From Phytohabitans flavus (GTDB taxonomy: Bacteria; Actinomycetota; Actinomycetes; Mycobacteriales; Micromonosporaceae), in NCBI RefSeq assembly GCF_011764545.1, contig NZ_AP022870.1:7074001-7138000 (forward strand): 64,000 nt of DNA, given 5' to 3'. The notes under the pieces were generated by a model that did no database searches, was not told the DNA's origin, and saw nothing but the letters and a program-made list of their open reading frames with translations. Each line of letters starts with the position of its first letter. Position 1 is the first letter of the stretch. Positions 48,966-57,052 of this stretch are shown here, one piece after another. Position numbers and translations under genes: made by a program.

Positions 48966-49673
48966 ATGTCCGAAGACGACAGTGCCCGACTTCTCGCCGA
49001 TCTGGAAGAGCTGCGCGCGCAAGCGGATGCCTTGTCCACACGCCTGTCCGCAAACCATGACCCTCGATCGCGCTTCGCCGGGGAGGACCGAGACGGGTTG
49101 GCGCGGGTGACTGTCGACGGTCACGGCCGCACCACCGATGTGGTGGTGGTACGCCACTGGCGGCAGGTCACCGACCCTGCTGGCCTGGCCCGCGCCCTCC
49201 TCGACGCGACCGGCGAAGCGCAGGCCCGGCGCCTGGAGTCCTGGGCCATGGGCGGCGCACCGGCGACCACCGCTCTGCTCGACCGCGCTCTGGCGCCTGG
49301 GCTGGCCGATGCGTCCGGCCCGGATCTGATTCGGGATCTCCTGCCGTTGGTGGATCAGTCTGAGCGGCAGCTCGACGAAGCGAGCCGGCGACTGGCGGAC
49401 CATTTTGCCGAGAAAGCACAGCTGTCTACCCCGGACGGCGAATTGACCATTACGAGCCGGGGCGGCCAGGTGGCCGAGATCGAATTCCACGATCGCTGGA
49501 TCGCGTCGGCGAGTGCGGAAGATGTCGCGTACCACGTATGTCGGCTCATGCAGGACGCGCATGACCGCGCCTGGGTTGGAATTGGCGACCTTCTACCACG
49601 CGAGTTGGGCGACCTGATGTCATTTGCCGCGGATCCCGCGCGGATGCTGCGACAGCTCGGCTTCCGCACCTGA
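48966..49673 (+). CDS. YbaB/EbfC-like protein with two modules
   Basis: 235 residues from ATG 48966 (GTG 48954 possible). Residues 1-60 read as one YbaB-like unit (LADLEELRAQADALSTRL then GLARVTVDGHGRTTDVVV). Residues ~125-200 repeat the pattern (QLDEASRRLADHFAEKAQ then GELTITSRGGQVAEIEFHD). Between them is a helical segment. YbaB proteins bind DNA; in actinomycetes relatives accompany ESX-type or nucleoid genes. Tandem fusion is inferred from this pattern and has not been checked by alignment. Confidence 0.7.
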   Translation: MSEDDSARLLADLEELRAQADALSTRLSANHDPRSRFAGEDRDGLARVTVDGHGRTTDVVVVRHWRQVTDPAGLARALLDATGEAQARRLESWAMGGAPATTALLDRALAPGLADASGPDLIRDLLPLVDQSERQLDEASRRLADHFAEKAQLSTPDGELTITSRGGQVAEIEFHDRWIASASAEDVAYHVCRLMQDAHDRAWVGIGDLLPRELGDLMSFAADPARMLRQLGFRT

Positions 49674-49719
49674 CCGCGGCGCCACCTGGTGACCGGGCCG
49701 ACGCGCCGAGCTGCGAGGT

Positions 49720-49748
49720 TGTGGATAACGCGCGCGGGTTGTGGATAA
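49720..49748 (+). promoter_or_regulatory. Two DnaA-box sequences upstream of dinG
   Basis: TGTGGATAA occurs at 49720-49728 and again at 49740-49748, both extended as TTGTGGATAA and spaced 20 bases start to start. The reverse complement is the consensus DnaA box TTATCCACA. They lie in the 112-base gap before dinG. Their same orientation and two-turn spacing suggest cooperative DnaA binding. Confidence 0.6.
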
Positions 49749-49785
49749 GCACGGATGCGTCGGCGGGTACGGGTACCGTCGCACG

Positions 49786-51822
49786 GTGACCACCGCGACC
49801 AACGCACCACCGTCACGCCCTAAGGCGCCAAAGCCTCGGTCTCGCGGGCACGAGCCGACGGCGACGGACCTGCTGGCGGCGGCGGTGGGCGCGGTGCCGG
49901 GCGGTGCGGCGCGGCCGGGGCAGCAGGAGATGGCGCTGGCCATCGAGCGGTCGATCGAGACCGGCGAGCACCTGCTGGTCCAGGCGGGCACCGGCACCGG
50001 CAAGTCGCTGGCCTACCTCACGCCCGCTCTCCTCGTGGACGGGCCCGTCGTGGTCTCCACCGCGACGCTCGCGCTCCAGTCCCAGCTGGTCGACCACGAC
50101 CTGCCACGCCTGGCCGACGCGGTCGAGCCGGTGCTGGGGCGCCGACCCACGTTCGCGGTGTTGAAAGGGCGGCACCACTACCTGTGCCTGGCCCGCCTCG
50201 ACAGCTCCGCGGAGGACGAGCCCGACGACGGTCTCTTCGACGCGCCCGCCCCCGGTACCACGAAGTGGCTGGGCGAGGCGGGGCGGCTGGGCAAGCAGGT
50301 CCAGCGGCTGCGCGAGTGGGCGATGAAGACCAAGACCGGCGACCGCGACGAGCTTGACCCGGGCGTCGACGACACCGCCTGGCGGCAGGTGTCGATGCCG
50401 GCGCGGGAGTGCGTGGGTGCCGGCCGCTGTCCGTTCGGCGGGGAGTGCTTCGCCGAGGCCTCCCGCGCGCGGGCTCGCGAGGCCGACATCGTGGTCACCA
50501 ACCACAGCCTGCTCGCGGTCGACATGCTGGCCGGGCGCCACATCGTCCCGCCGCACAAGCTGCTCGTGGTCGACGAGGCGCACGAGCTCTCCGACCGGGT
50601 CTCGTCCGCGGCGCAGGCCGAGCTGACGCCGGACATGGTCGACCGGGCGGCGCGGCGGGCCCGCACGTTCATCTCCCCAGAGGCGTATGAGGCGCTGGCC
50701 GAGGCGGGCGACGCGCTCACGGTCGGGCTGGCCGAGGCGCCGGCCGGGCGGATCACCACCGGGCTCCCGCTCGCGCTGAGCGGGGCGTGCACGCTCCTCG
50801 ACGCCGCCACCCGCACGGGCCTCGAGGCGATCGGCGACATCAAGTCCGACGACCCCGACCCGGTGCGTAAGCAGCAGGCCAAGGCGGTGCTCGACGACAT
50901 GTCCAAGACCGCCCAGCGGCTGCTGGAGGAGGCCGCGCACGACGTGGCCTGGGTGGAGAAGCCGGACGTCGGAGGGCGCCGAGCCCTCGTGGTCGCGCCG
51001 CTCTCCGTCGCGGGCACGCTCGCCACCCACCTGTACGACGAGCGCACCGTCGTCGCCACCTCGGCGACACTGACGCTGGGCGGCCAGTTCGAGACCGTCG
51101 CGAAGGCGCTGGGGCTGGCGGCACCCGACGGCAAGGACGGCGACGACGGTGACTGGCACTCGCTCGACGTCGGTTCGCCGTTCGACTACCCGCGGCAGGG
51201 CATTCTGTACGTGGCTTCGCACCTGCCCCGCCCCGCCGCCTCCGGCTTGCCCAGCGCCGCGGGCGATGAGCTGCTCGCACTCGTCGACGCGCTCGGCGGC
51301 CGCACGCTCGGGCTCTTCTCCTCGCGCCGGGCCGCCCAGCAGGCGGCCGAGCTGCTGCGGTCGAAGGTCGACCTGCCCGTGCTCCTCCAGGGCGAGGAGG
51401 CGCTGCCCCTGCTCGTCCGCCGCTTCCGCGAGGAGCGGGCCAGCTGCCTTTTCGGCGTCATGTCGCTGTGGCAGGGGGTCGACGTGCCCGGCGACTCGTG
51501 CCAGCTCGTGGTCATCGACCGGCTGCCCTTCCCGCGTCCCGACGAGCCCCTCGCCGCGGCCCGCGCGGCGGCTGTCGACGCCAAGGGCGGTTCCGGCTTC
51601 GCCTCGGTGAGCGTGCCGATCGCGGCGATCCGGCTGGCCCAGGGCGTGGGGCGGCTGATCCGCTCGACCGGCGACAAGGGCGTGGTGGCGGTGCTCGACT
51701 CGCGGCTGGAGACCGCCCGCGGCTACGGGCCGTTCCTGCGCAAGTCGCTGCCCCCGTTCTGGTACACGACAAAGCGCGAGGTCGCGCTCGGCGCGCTCAA
51801 GCGCCTCCGCGACGCTGGCTAG
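49786..51822 (+). CDS. dinG: ATP-dependent DNA helicase, DinG/XPD-like
   Basis: 678 residues, SF2 helicase. RPGQQEMALAIERSIETG, Walker A LLVQAGTGTGKSLAYLTPAL, motif II LVVDEAHELSDRV, and C-terminal GLFSSRRAAQQAAELL, LFGVMSLWQGVDVPG and QGVGRLIRSTGDKGVVAVLD are all present. Four Cys (near SMPARECVGAGRCPFGGECF) probably hold the XPD-type iron-sulfur cluster. GTG 49786 is chosen after the DnaA boxes; GTG 49741 lies inside a box. Acts in DNA repair or R-loop removal. Confidence 0.94.
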   Translation: MTTATNAPPSRPKAPKPRSRGHEPTATDLLAAAVGAVPGGAARPGQQEMALAIERSIETGEHLLVQAGTGTGKSLAYLTPALLVDGPVVVSTATLALQSQLVDHDLPRLADAVEPVLGRRPTFAVLKGRHHYLCLARLDSSAEDEPDDGLFDAPAPGTTKWLGEAGRLGKQVQRLREWAMKTKTGDRDELDPGVDDTAWRQVSMPARECVGAGRCPFGGECFAEASRARAREADIVVTNHSLLAVDMLAGRHIVPPHKLLVVDEAHELSDRVSSAAQAELTPDMVDRAARRARTFISPEAYEALAEAGDALTVGLAEAPAGRITTGLPLALSGACTLLDAATRTGLEAIGDIKSDDPDPVRKQQAKAVLDDMSKTAQRLLEEAAHDVAWVEKPDVGGRRALVVAPLSVAGTLATHLYDERTVVATSATLTLGGQFETVAKALGLAAPDGKDGDDGDWHSLDVGSPFDYPRQGILYVASHLPRPAASGLPSAAGDELLALVDALGGRTLGLFSSRRAAQQAAELLRSKVDLPVLLQGEEALPLLVRRFREERASCLFGVMSLWQGVDVPGDSCQLVVIDRLPFPRPDEPLAAARAAAVDAKGGSGFASVSVPIAAIRLAQGVGRLIRSTGDKGVVAVLDSRLETARGYGPFLRKSLPPFWYTTKREVALGALKRLRDAG

Positions 51823-53093
51823 GGCGGGGTCGCCCGCACCACCACCGCATCGGGAGGCACCTCCGGGCGGCGCGGGTTGCTGAGCCGGCGGATGGCCGTG
51901 TTGAGCACCGCGACGAGCGGCACCGCCACAAGCGCGCCCACGATGCCGGCCAGCACCACGCCGGCGGCGATCGACACGATCACGGCGAGCGGATGGATCG
52001 CCACCGCACGGCCCATGATCAGCGGCTGGAGCACGTGACCTTCGACCTGCTGCACCGCGATCACCGCGCCGAGCAGGATCAGCGCGCTCACCCAGCCGCT
52101 GTCGACAAGCGCGATGAGCACCGCGACCGCGCCGGAGAGCGTGGCACCGACGATCGGGATGAACGCGCCGAGGAACACAAGCGCGGCCAGCGGCAGCGGG
52201 AACGGCACGCCGAGGATCCACACCGCCACGCCGATGCCGACCGCGTCGATGAACGCCACAAGCACGGTCGCCCGCACGTACGCCACGAGGGTCAGCCAGC
52301 CCGCCCGGCCCGCGTCGTCGACCTGCCACCGCGCCCGCAGCGGCAGCAGCCGCACCATGAAGCGCCAGATGCGGCCGCCGTCGCGGAGGAAGAAGAACGT
52401 CGCGAAGAGCACCAGGAACATGCCCGTGAGCACTTCGAAGAGCGTGGTCGCGGTGGAGACCGCCCCGCTGGTGAGCGACTGGGTATTGTCGTCCAGCCAC
52501 TTTTCCGCCGTGTCGACGTAGCTGTCGATCTGCCGGTCGGAGAGATGGAGGGGCCCGGTCTGCAGCCAATTCTGGATCTGCCGGATGCCCTGCGTGGCGC
52601 TGTCGGTGAGCTGCGGCAGGCCGTCGATGAACTCGGTGATGACAAGTGTCAGCGTGCCCGCGACCGCGGCGAGGCCGGCGATGAGCACGACCGCGGTGGC
52701 CAGCGAGCGGGGCAGCCCGAGCCGCAGCAGCCACCGCACGGCCGGCGCGAGCAGCGCGGAGAGCAGCATCGCGATCACCAGCGGGATGATCACGATGTGG
52801 ACCCGGCTGATGATCTGGAGCAGCGCCCAGCCGAGGACGCCCAGCACGATCAGGCGCCACGCCCACGCCGACCCGATCCGCAGCGAGCGCGGCACCTCGA
52901 TGTCGTCGCGGCTGGTGGTCGACGGGTGCACGTCCTGCGGCGTCGTGGGCGGCGGATCGTCCAGGTCACGGAACGAACTGCCGTTACCCGACTCGGCGGC
53001 GCGGCGTGCTTCCTCGCGGCGGGCGCGCACGGTCTCGCGACCGGCCTCGTACGCCCGGCGCAGATTGGCCCGCACCCGCTCGAACCGACTCAC
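51819..53093 (-). CDS. AI-2E family transporter (TqsA/PerM-like)
   Basis: 424 residues. A ~70-residue charged N-terminus (RARREEARRAAESGNG) is followed by about eight transmembrane helices of the UPF0118 fold, with IPLVIAMLLSALLAPAVRWL, FLGAFIPIVGATLSGAVAVL and GHVLQPLIMGRAVAIHPLAV as family blocks. Exported substrate is uncertain; some relatives move AI-2, others ions. Convergent with dinG, 4-base overlap. Confidence 0.92.
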   Translation of the reverse strand: MSRFERVRANLRRAYEAGRETVRARREEARRAAESGNGSSFRDLDDPPPTTPQDVHPSTTSRDDIEVPRSLRIGSAWAWRLIVLGVLGWALLQIISRVHIVIIPLVIAMLLSALLAPAVRWLLRLGLPRSLATAVVLIAGLAAVAGTLTLVITEFIDGLPQLTDSATQGIRQIQNWLQTGPLHLSDRQIDSYVDTAEKWLDDNTQSLTSGAVSTATTLFEVLTGMFLVLFATFFFLRDGGRIWRFMVRLLPLRARWQVDDAGRAGWLTLVAYVRATVLVAFIDAVGIGVAVWILGVPFPLPLAALVFLGAFIPIVGATLSGAVAVLIALVDSGWVSALILLGAVIAVQQVEGHVLQPLIMGRAVAIHPLAVIVSIAAGVVLAGIVGALVAVPLVAVLNTAIRRLSNPRRPEVPPDAVVVRATPP

Positions 53094-53252
53094 GAATCCC
53101 CCTCGCCGCTGCCACGACGTTCCTTACCGTATCGGGCAGCAACCTCCAACCCCGACCTATTAGTCCCTGAGTTCTCCCCACATTGGCGTCATGCCCAGTA
53201 ATGGGACACGGCGCTTGCCGGGCCATTAGACGCTCGTTGTAGCGTTTCACAG

Positions 53253-53590
53253 GTGACCGCCGATCCCGACCTCGACCACGGCCTGCCCATCCGGCTGCTG
53301 CACGACCGTGTCCTCGTCCGCCTCGATGGCAACGAGGGCGAGCGCCGGTCGAGCGCCGGCATCGTGATCCCGGCCACTGCCGCCGTCGGGCGGCGGCTGT
53401 CGTGGGCTACCGCAGTCGGCGTCGGGCCGCACGTGCGTTCGATAGTGGCCGGGATCGGGTGCTCTTCGACCCGGACGACCGCTCGGAGGTCGAGCTGCAC
53501 GGCCGGGGGTATGTGCTGCTGCGCGAGCGCGACGTGCACGCCGTGGCGGCCGAGCGGGTCGAGCCGGACGCGACCGGCCTCTACCTGTAG
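53253..53590 (+). CDS. GroES-like co-chaperonin paralogue (one apparent frameshift)
   Basis: About 112 residues when joined. The first part (PIRLLHDRVLVRLDGNEGER, SSAGIVIPATAA) has the GroES core start and mobile loop. After VRSIVAG the reading shifts; adding one G to the run at 53451-53453 gives GDRVLFDPDDRSEVELHGRG and YVLLRERDVHAVAAE. No groEL neighbour and no CIRCE element are seen, so this is a paralogue of uncertain function. Its 3' end overlaps the convergent PrsW gene by 10 bases. Confidence 0.85.
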
Positions 53591-54939
53591 GGCTGGTAGT
53601 ACCCGTAGTACGCCGGCGGGGGCGGTGGCGGCGGTGGCGGAGCCAGCACCACCGGGATCGGCACCACCGGCTGGTCAGGCGCCTCGATCGTCCGGGCCAC
53701 GCCGTCCGGGAAGGTCACCTGATAGCGGGCGCCATCCCACCGCGCGACCGGCGCCTGCGGGTCGCGACCGGCGAACACCTGGCGGTACCCGGCGATCGCC
53801 TCCAGTAGCTGCCGCTCCTCGGCGAGCGCCCGGCCGACCTCCTTCGGGTCGGTGTAGAGGCCGCGCCGCATCCCGTCCCGGAGCAACGCGAGCCGGGTCG
53901 CGGCGAACTGGTACCCCCGCATCGCCTTGAGCCCGGCGTCGCCAGCCACCCGGCGGGCCCACCGCCGGGCCGAGTGCCGCCGCGCCAGGTTGGCGAGTGC
54001 GGCGACCTCGGGCGGGGAGAGCCAGCCCGCCCGGACGTACTCCGGGAGCGTGCGCTCGGTGAGCCGCCCCTCCCAGCTGCGCAGCCACACCGCTAGGCCG
54101 ACCATGCCGAAGAAGACCGGGACCATCACGCCGATGAACCCGTACAGCAGGATGAGGTTTTCGCCGGTGGCCTGGGCCAGCGTGGGGATGGCGTTCCACG
54201 AGCCGTGCAGGATCATCGCGAGCAGCAGGCCGGCGAGCGGGGCGATCCACCGGATATTGCGGTCGCCCGTGCGGGCCGAGATGCCCAGCCCCACGCCGGT
54301 CATCGAGGTGAAGAGCGGGTGGGCGAAGCCGAAGAGCAGGATGCGGCCGATGAAGAGGGCGAAGACCATCTGGGCGCCGGTGGCCGGACCGTACTGGTCG
54401 GCGCCGGCCGCGTAGCCGTGGCCGCCGAGATAGAGGATGTTTTCCACCATCGCGAAGCCGATCGCGGATAGGCCACAGTAGACAATGCCGTCGGTGATGC
54501 CGGACCACTCGCGCCGCCGCCGCCACAGCAGCAGGAACGGGCCGAGCGCCTTGGTCAGCTCCTCGATGAACGGGGCGACCAGCACCGCCACCAGCGCGTC
54601 CGGGATCCCCCAACGGCCGAAGAGCACGGCCGCCCCCGAGTTGACGACCAAGGCCGCGGTCGTCGACACGAACGCGCCCCAGACGAAGCAGAAGACGAGG
54701 TACTTGGCGGGCTCCGGCTCATACCTGTCCAGCCACAGGAAGCAGGCGACCAGCACGGGCACCGGCAGGATCGCCGCGACGAGCCCGATGACCAGCGCGG
54801 TGACACCGATGCTGTAGCCGAGGTACCCCAGTATCCCGATCGCGCATGCGGCGATGAACAGGATGACCGCGCCGACCTGGAGTCCGCGCCGGACCGCCGG
54901 CCGACGCGGGGGCGGCGGCGCCAGCGCGAACTCGCTCAT
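53581..54939 (-). CDS. PrsW-family intramembrane metalloprotease
   Basis: 452 residues. Membrane core with VLVAPFIEELTKALGPFLLL (EE motif), an Asn-containing AMVENILYLGG segment, FGFAHPLFTSM (His) and AMILHGSWNAIP (His), the PrsW/CPBP metal site. An extended C-terminal cytoplasmic region (helical, ~150 residues) ends in a long proline run and YYGYYQPYR. PrsW cleaves an anti-sigma factor in Bacillus; actinobacterial substrates are unknown. ECF sigma gene sigJ-like is nearby but no target is shown. Confidence 0.9.
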   Translation of the reverse strand: MSEFALAPPPPRRPAVRRGLQVGAVILFIAACAIGILGYLGYSIGVTALVIGLVAAILPVPVLVACFLWLDRYEPEPAKYLVFCFVWGAFVSTTAALVVNSGAAVLFGRWGIPDALVAVLVAPFIEELTKALGPFLLLWRRRREWSGITDGIVYCGLSAIGFAMVENILYLGGHGYAAGADQYGPATGAQMVFALFIGRILLFGFAHPLFTSMTGVGLGISARTGDRNIRWIAPLAGLLLAMILHGSWNAIPTLAQATGENLILLYGFIGVMVPVFFGMVGLAVWLRSWEGRLTERTLPEYVRAGWLSPPEVAALANLARRHSARRWARRVAGDAGLKAMRGYQFAATRLALLRDGMRRGLYTDPKEVGRALAEERQLLEAIAGYRQVFAGRDPQAPVARWDGARYQVTFPDGVARTIEAPDQPVVPIPVVLAPPPPPPPPPAYYGYYQPYR

Positions 54940-54969
54940 GCCGCCCAGCCTAGCTTTTGAAGGCAGGTG

Positions 54970-56103
54970 TCAGCGGCCGTCGGGCGGGACGTGCCGGCCC
55001 ACCGCGCGGCGGACCAGCCGGTGGGTCTCCTTCCCGTCCAGGCCGGAAGCGCGGACCAGGTCCACCGCGGCCGAGCGGACCTGGGCGACGATCACGCTGC
55101 CAGAGAAGTCGACGCCCTCCGCGTACGCGATGCCGACCTCGCTCGCCGCCCGGAGCGCGCGCTCCCGTGCGGCGACCGGCTCGACGCCGTCGGCGAGCTC
55201 CCGCCGTAGCCAGCTCACCGCCTCGCCGAGCGCACCCACCGCCTCGATCAGCGGGGGCGGCAGCGTCTCGCCATCCCGCAAGAGCGTCAGCGCCCGCCGT
55301 ACCAGGACACGGCTGTTGCGCAGCGCCCGGGCGACGTGCTCGGCTGCGTCGATGTACTGGTTGAGCGCGCTTCGCGTCCGCCACCGCACGGGCGCCAGCG
55401 CGGCGGTCTCAGTCGCCGCGTCGATCGCTTCCTGGAGCGTACGAAGGTCGCCCTCCGCCGCCCGCATCCGCGCCAGCGCCGCCTCCACCCGCTCGGTGTC
55501 GTGCGCCACAAGCGCCTCGGCGGTCTCGGCCAGACCGTCGGCCAGCGCGTCCAGCGCCGGCGCGGCCGCCCGGCCCACCACGGTCAGCGGGTTGATCGGG
55601 AGCAGCAGCGCCATCACGCCGAGCCCCACGAGACCGCCGACGAGCGCGTCCACGAAGCGGTCGTACGAGACACCGTTCGTGGTCGGCGGCGTGAGCGTGG
55701 CGACCAGCACGGCCGACGAGGCGGCCTGGGTGACCAGCGAGGACCCGCCGCCGAGGAAGATGGCGGTGACGATCGCGAGCGTGACCACGAGCCCGATCTG
55801 CCACGGTCCGGTGCCGATCAGGTAGATCAGCACGTCACCGACCGCGATGCCGATGGCCACGCCGAAGACCAGCTCGAACGCGCGCCGCAGCCGCTGCCCC
55901 ACCGACACGGCGAGCGTGATCACCGCTGCGATCGGGGCGAAGAACGGCGCGCGGTGGCCGATCGCCTCGTGCGCGATCAGCCAGGCAAGCCCGGCGGCGA
56001 TGCCGGTCTGGAGTGCGAGCAGCACGTTCAGCCGGACGCGGCGGAAGCGGTCCCGCAACTGGGCGCCGGTACGCCGGGCCAGGTCGTCGGTCGCGAGCAC
56101 CAT
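54970..56103 (-). CDS. FUSC/aromatic acid exporter-like membrane protein
   Basis: 377 residues. About six transmembrane helices in the first 190 residues (LNVLLALQTGIAAGLAWLIA, FFAPIAAVITLAVSVGQRL, ALVGGLVGLGVMALLLP) and a long helical cytoplasmic C-terminal half rich in Ala/Arg. The FAPIAAVITLAVSVGQRLRR block is the FUSC/ArAE signature. Substrate unknown. Divergent from the HD-domain gene. Confidence 0.88.
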   Translation of the reverse strand: MVLATDDLARRTGAQLRDRFRRVRLNVLLALQTGIAAGLAWLIAHEAIGHRAPFFAPIAAVITLAVSVGQRLRRAFELVFGVAIGIAVGDVLIYLIGTGPWQIGLVVTLAIVTAIFLGGGSSLVTQAASSAVLVATLTPPTTNGVSYDRFVDALVGGLVGLGVMALLLPINPLTVVGRAAAPALDALADGLAETAEALVAHDTERVEAALARMRAAEGDLRTLQEAIDAATETAALAPVRWRTRSALNQYIDAAEHVARALRNSRVLVRRALTLLRDGETLPPPLIEAVGALGEAVSWLRRELADGVEPVAARERALRAASEVGIAYAEGVDFSGSVIVAQVRSAAVDLVRASGLDGKETHRLVRRAVGRHVPPDGR

Positions 56104-56132
56104 GCCGGGGAGACTACCGGCATGATCGACCC

Positions 56133-56759
56133 ATGACGCTTGTCGAAGGCTGGGTCTCGGCGGCCTGCGGTGCCGGCGCGACCGCCGGCCAGGAGGCCGT
56201 TGTCGCGGCGGGCGAGGCTCTGCTCGTCCGCTGGGCGGAGCCGCAGCGGCACTACCACACGGTCGACCATCTCGCCGCCATGCTGTCTATTGTGGACACC
56301 GAGGGCGGCAGCGACCCAGTACGCCTCGCGACCTGGTTCCACGATGCGATCTACGACCCGCGCTCGCCCGGCGACGCCAACGAGCGGGAGAGTGCCGCGC
56401 TGGCCCGCACCGAGCTGGCTGACCTGGGCGTGCCCGAGCCGGTCGGGGCCGAGGTGGAGCGGCTTGTGCTGATCACCGCCGGACACGTGGTAGCACCCGG
56501 CGACGGCGACGGCGAGCTGCTCTGTGACGCCGACCTGGCGGTACTCGCCCGCCCACCGGCCGAGTACGACGCCTACGCCGCCGCGGTCCGCCGGGAGTAC
56601 GCGCACGTGCCGGACGAGCTCTTCCGGATCGGGCGGGCGGCCGTGCTCCAGAGCCTGCTGGACCTGCCCGCGCTCTACCGCCGCCCGGCACTGGCCGAGC
56701 GCTGGGAGAGCCCGGCGCGGGCAAACCTGCGGCGGGAGCTGAATGCCCTAACGGCGTGA
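56133..56759 (+). CDS. HD-domain metal-dependent phosphohydrolase-like protein
   Basis: 208 residues. The HD-type ligands are RHYHTVDHLAAMLS (His), LATWFHDAIYDPRSPGDANE (His-Asp), and LLCDADLAVLARPP (final Asp). The FHDAIYDPR sequence is characteristic of the PSPTO_5159-like N-methyl-D-aspartate receptor subunit-labelled group, whose reaction is unknown. ATG 56133. It converges on the DUF4031 gene with a 12-base overlap. Confidence 0.88.
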   Translation: MTLVEGWVSAACGAGATAGQEAVVAAGEALLVRWAEPQRHYHTVDHLAAMLSIVDTEGGSDPVRLATWFHDAIYDPRSPGDANERESAALARTELADLGVPEPVGAEVERLVLITAGHVVAPGDGDGELLCDADLAVLARPPAEYDAYAAAVRREYAHVPDELFRIGRAAVLQSLLDLPALYRRPALAERWESPARANLRRELNALTA

Positions 56760-57017
56760 GGCCAGGTGCTTGGGGCGGCGCAGGCCGGCCTCCCGAAGCA
56801 GGCGGACGATCTCCCGGCTCGACACAAACCGGGCACCCAGCCACACCGCCACCGGCACCCGCTCGGCCGGCACGTCGTAGTGATCGCGGTCAAAGCCGCG
56901 GCGGGGCACACCAAGCATCTCGGCGAAGGCGTGCAACTCCTCGTACGACACGTCGCTGACCATGTGGGACCACAGCCGCCCACGGGACGGCCAGGCGGGC
57001 GGGTCGACGTACAGCAT
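56748..57017 (-). CDS. DUF4031 protein
   Basis: 89 residues. MLYVDPPAWPSRGRLWSHMV, SYEELHAFAEMLGVPRRGFD and HYDVPAERVPVAVWLGARFV are the full DUF4031 domain. Small, soluble and widespread; no function is known. Divergent from the GlcD-like gene, 35 bases between starts. Confidence 0.92.
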   Translation of the reverse strand: MLYVDPPAWPSRGRLWSHMVSDVSYEELHAFAEMLGVPRRGFDRDHYDVPAERVPVAVWLGARFVSSREIVRLLREAGLRRPKHLASRR

Positions 57018-57052
57018 GGCGTCACCGTAGCCCGGCGGATAGCCTCCGACAC

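Noticed and set aside
49032..49040. Single TTGTCCACA inside the YbaB-like gene
   Set aside because: Isolated and coding; not part of the 20-base spaced pair upstream of dinG.
49741..49785. Upstream GTG start for dinG
   Set aside because: The GTG lies inside a DnaA box and the extra residues (MDKHGCVGGYGYRRT) have no counterpart in the helicase family.
49813..52866. 1017-codon minus-strand frame across dinG and AI-2E genes
   Set aside because: Arg/Gly/Ala-rich shadow of two genes whose true frames carry complete motifs.
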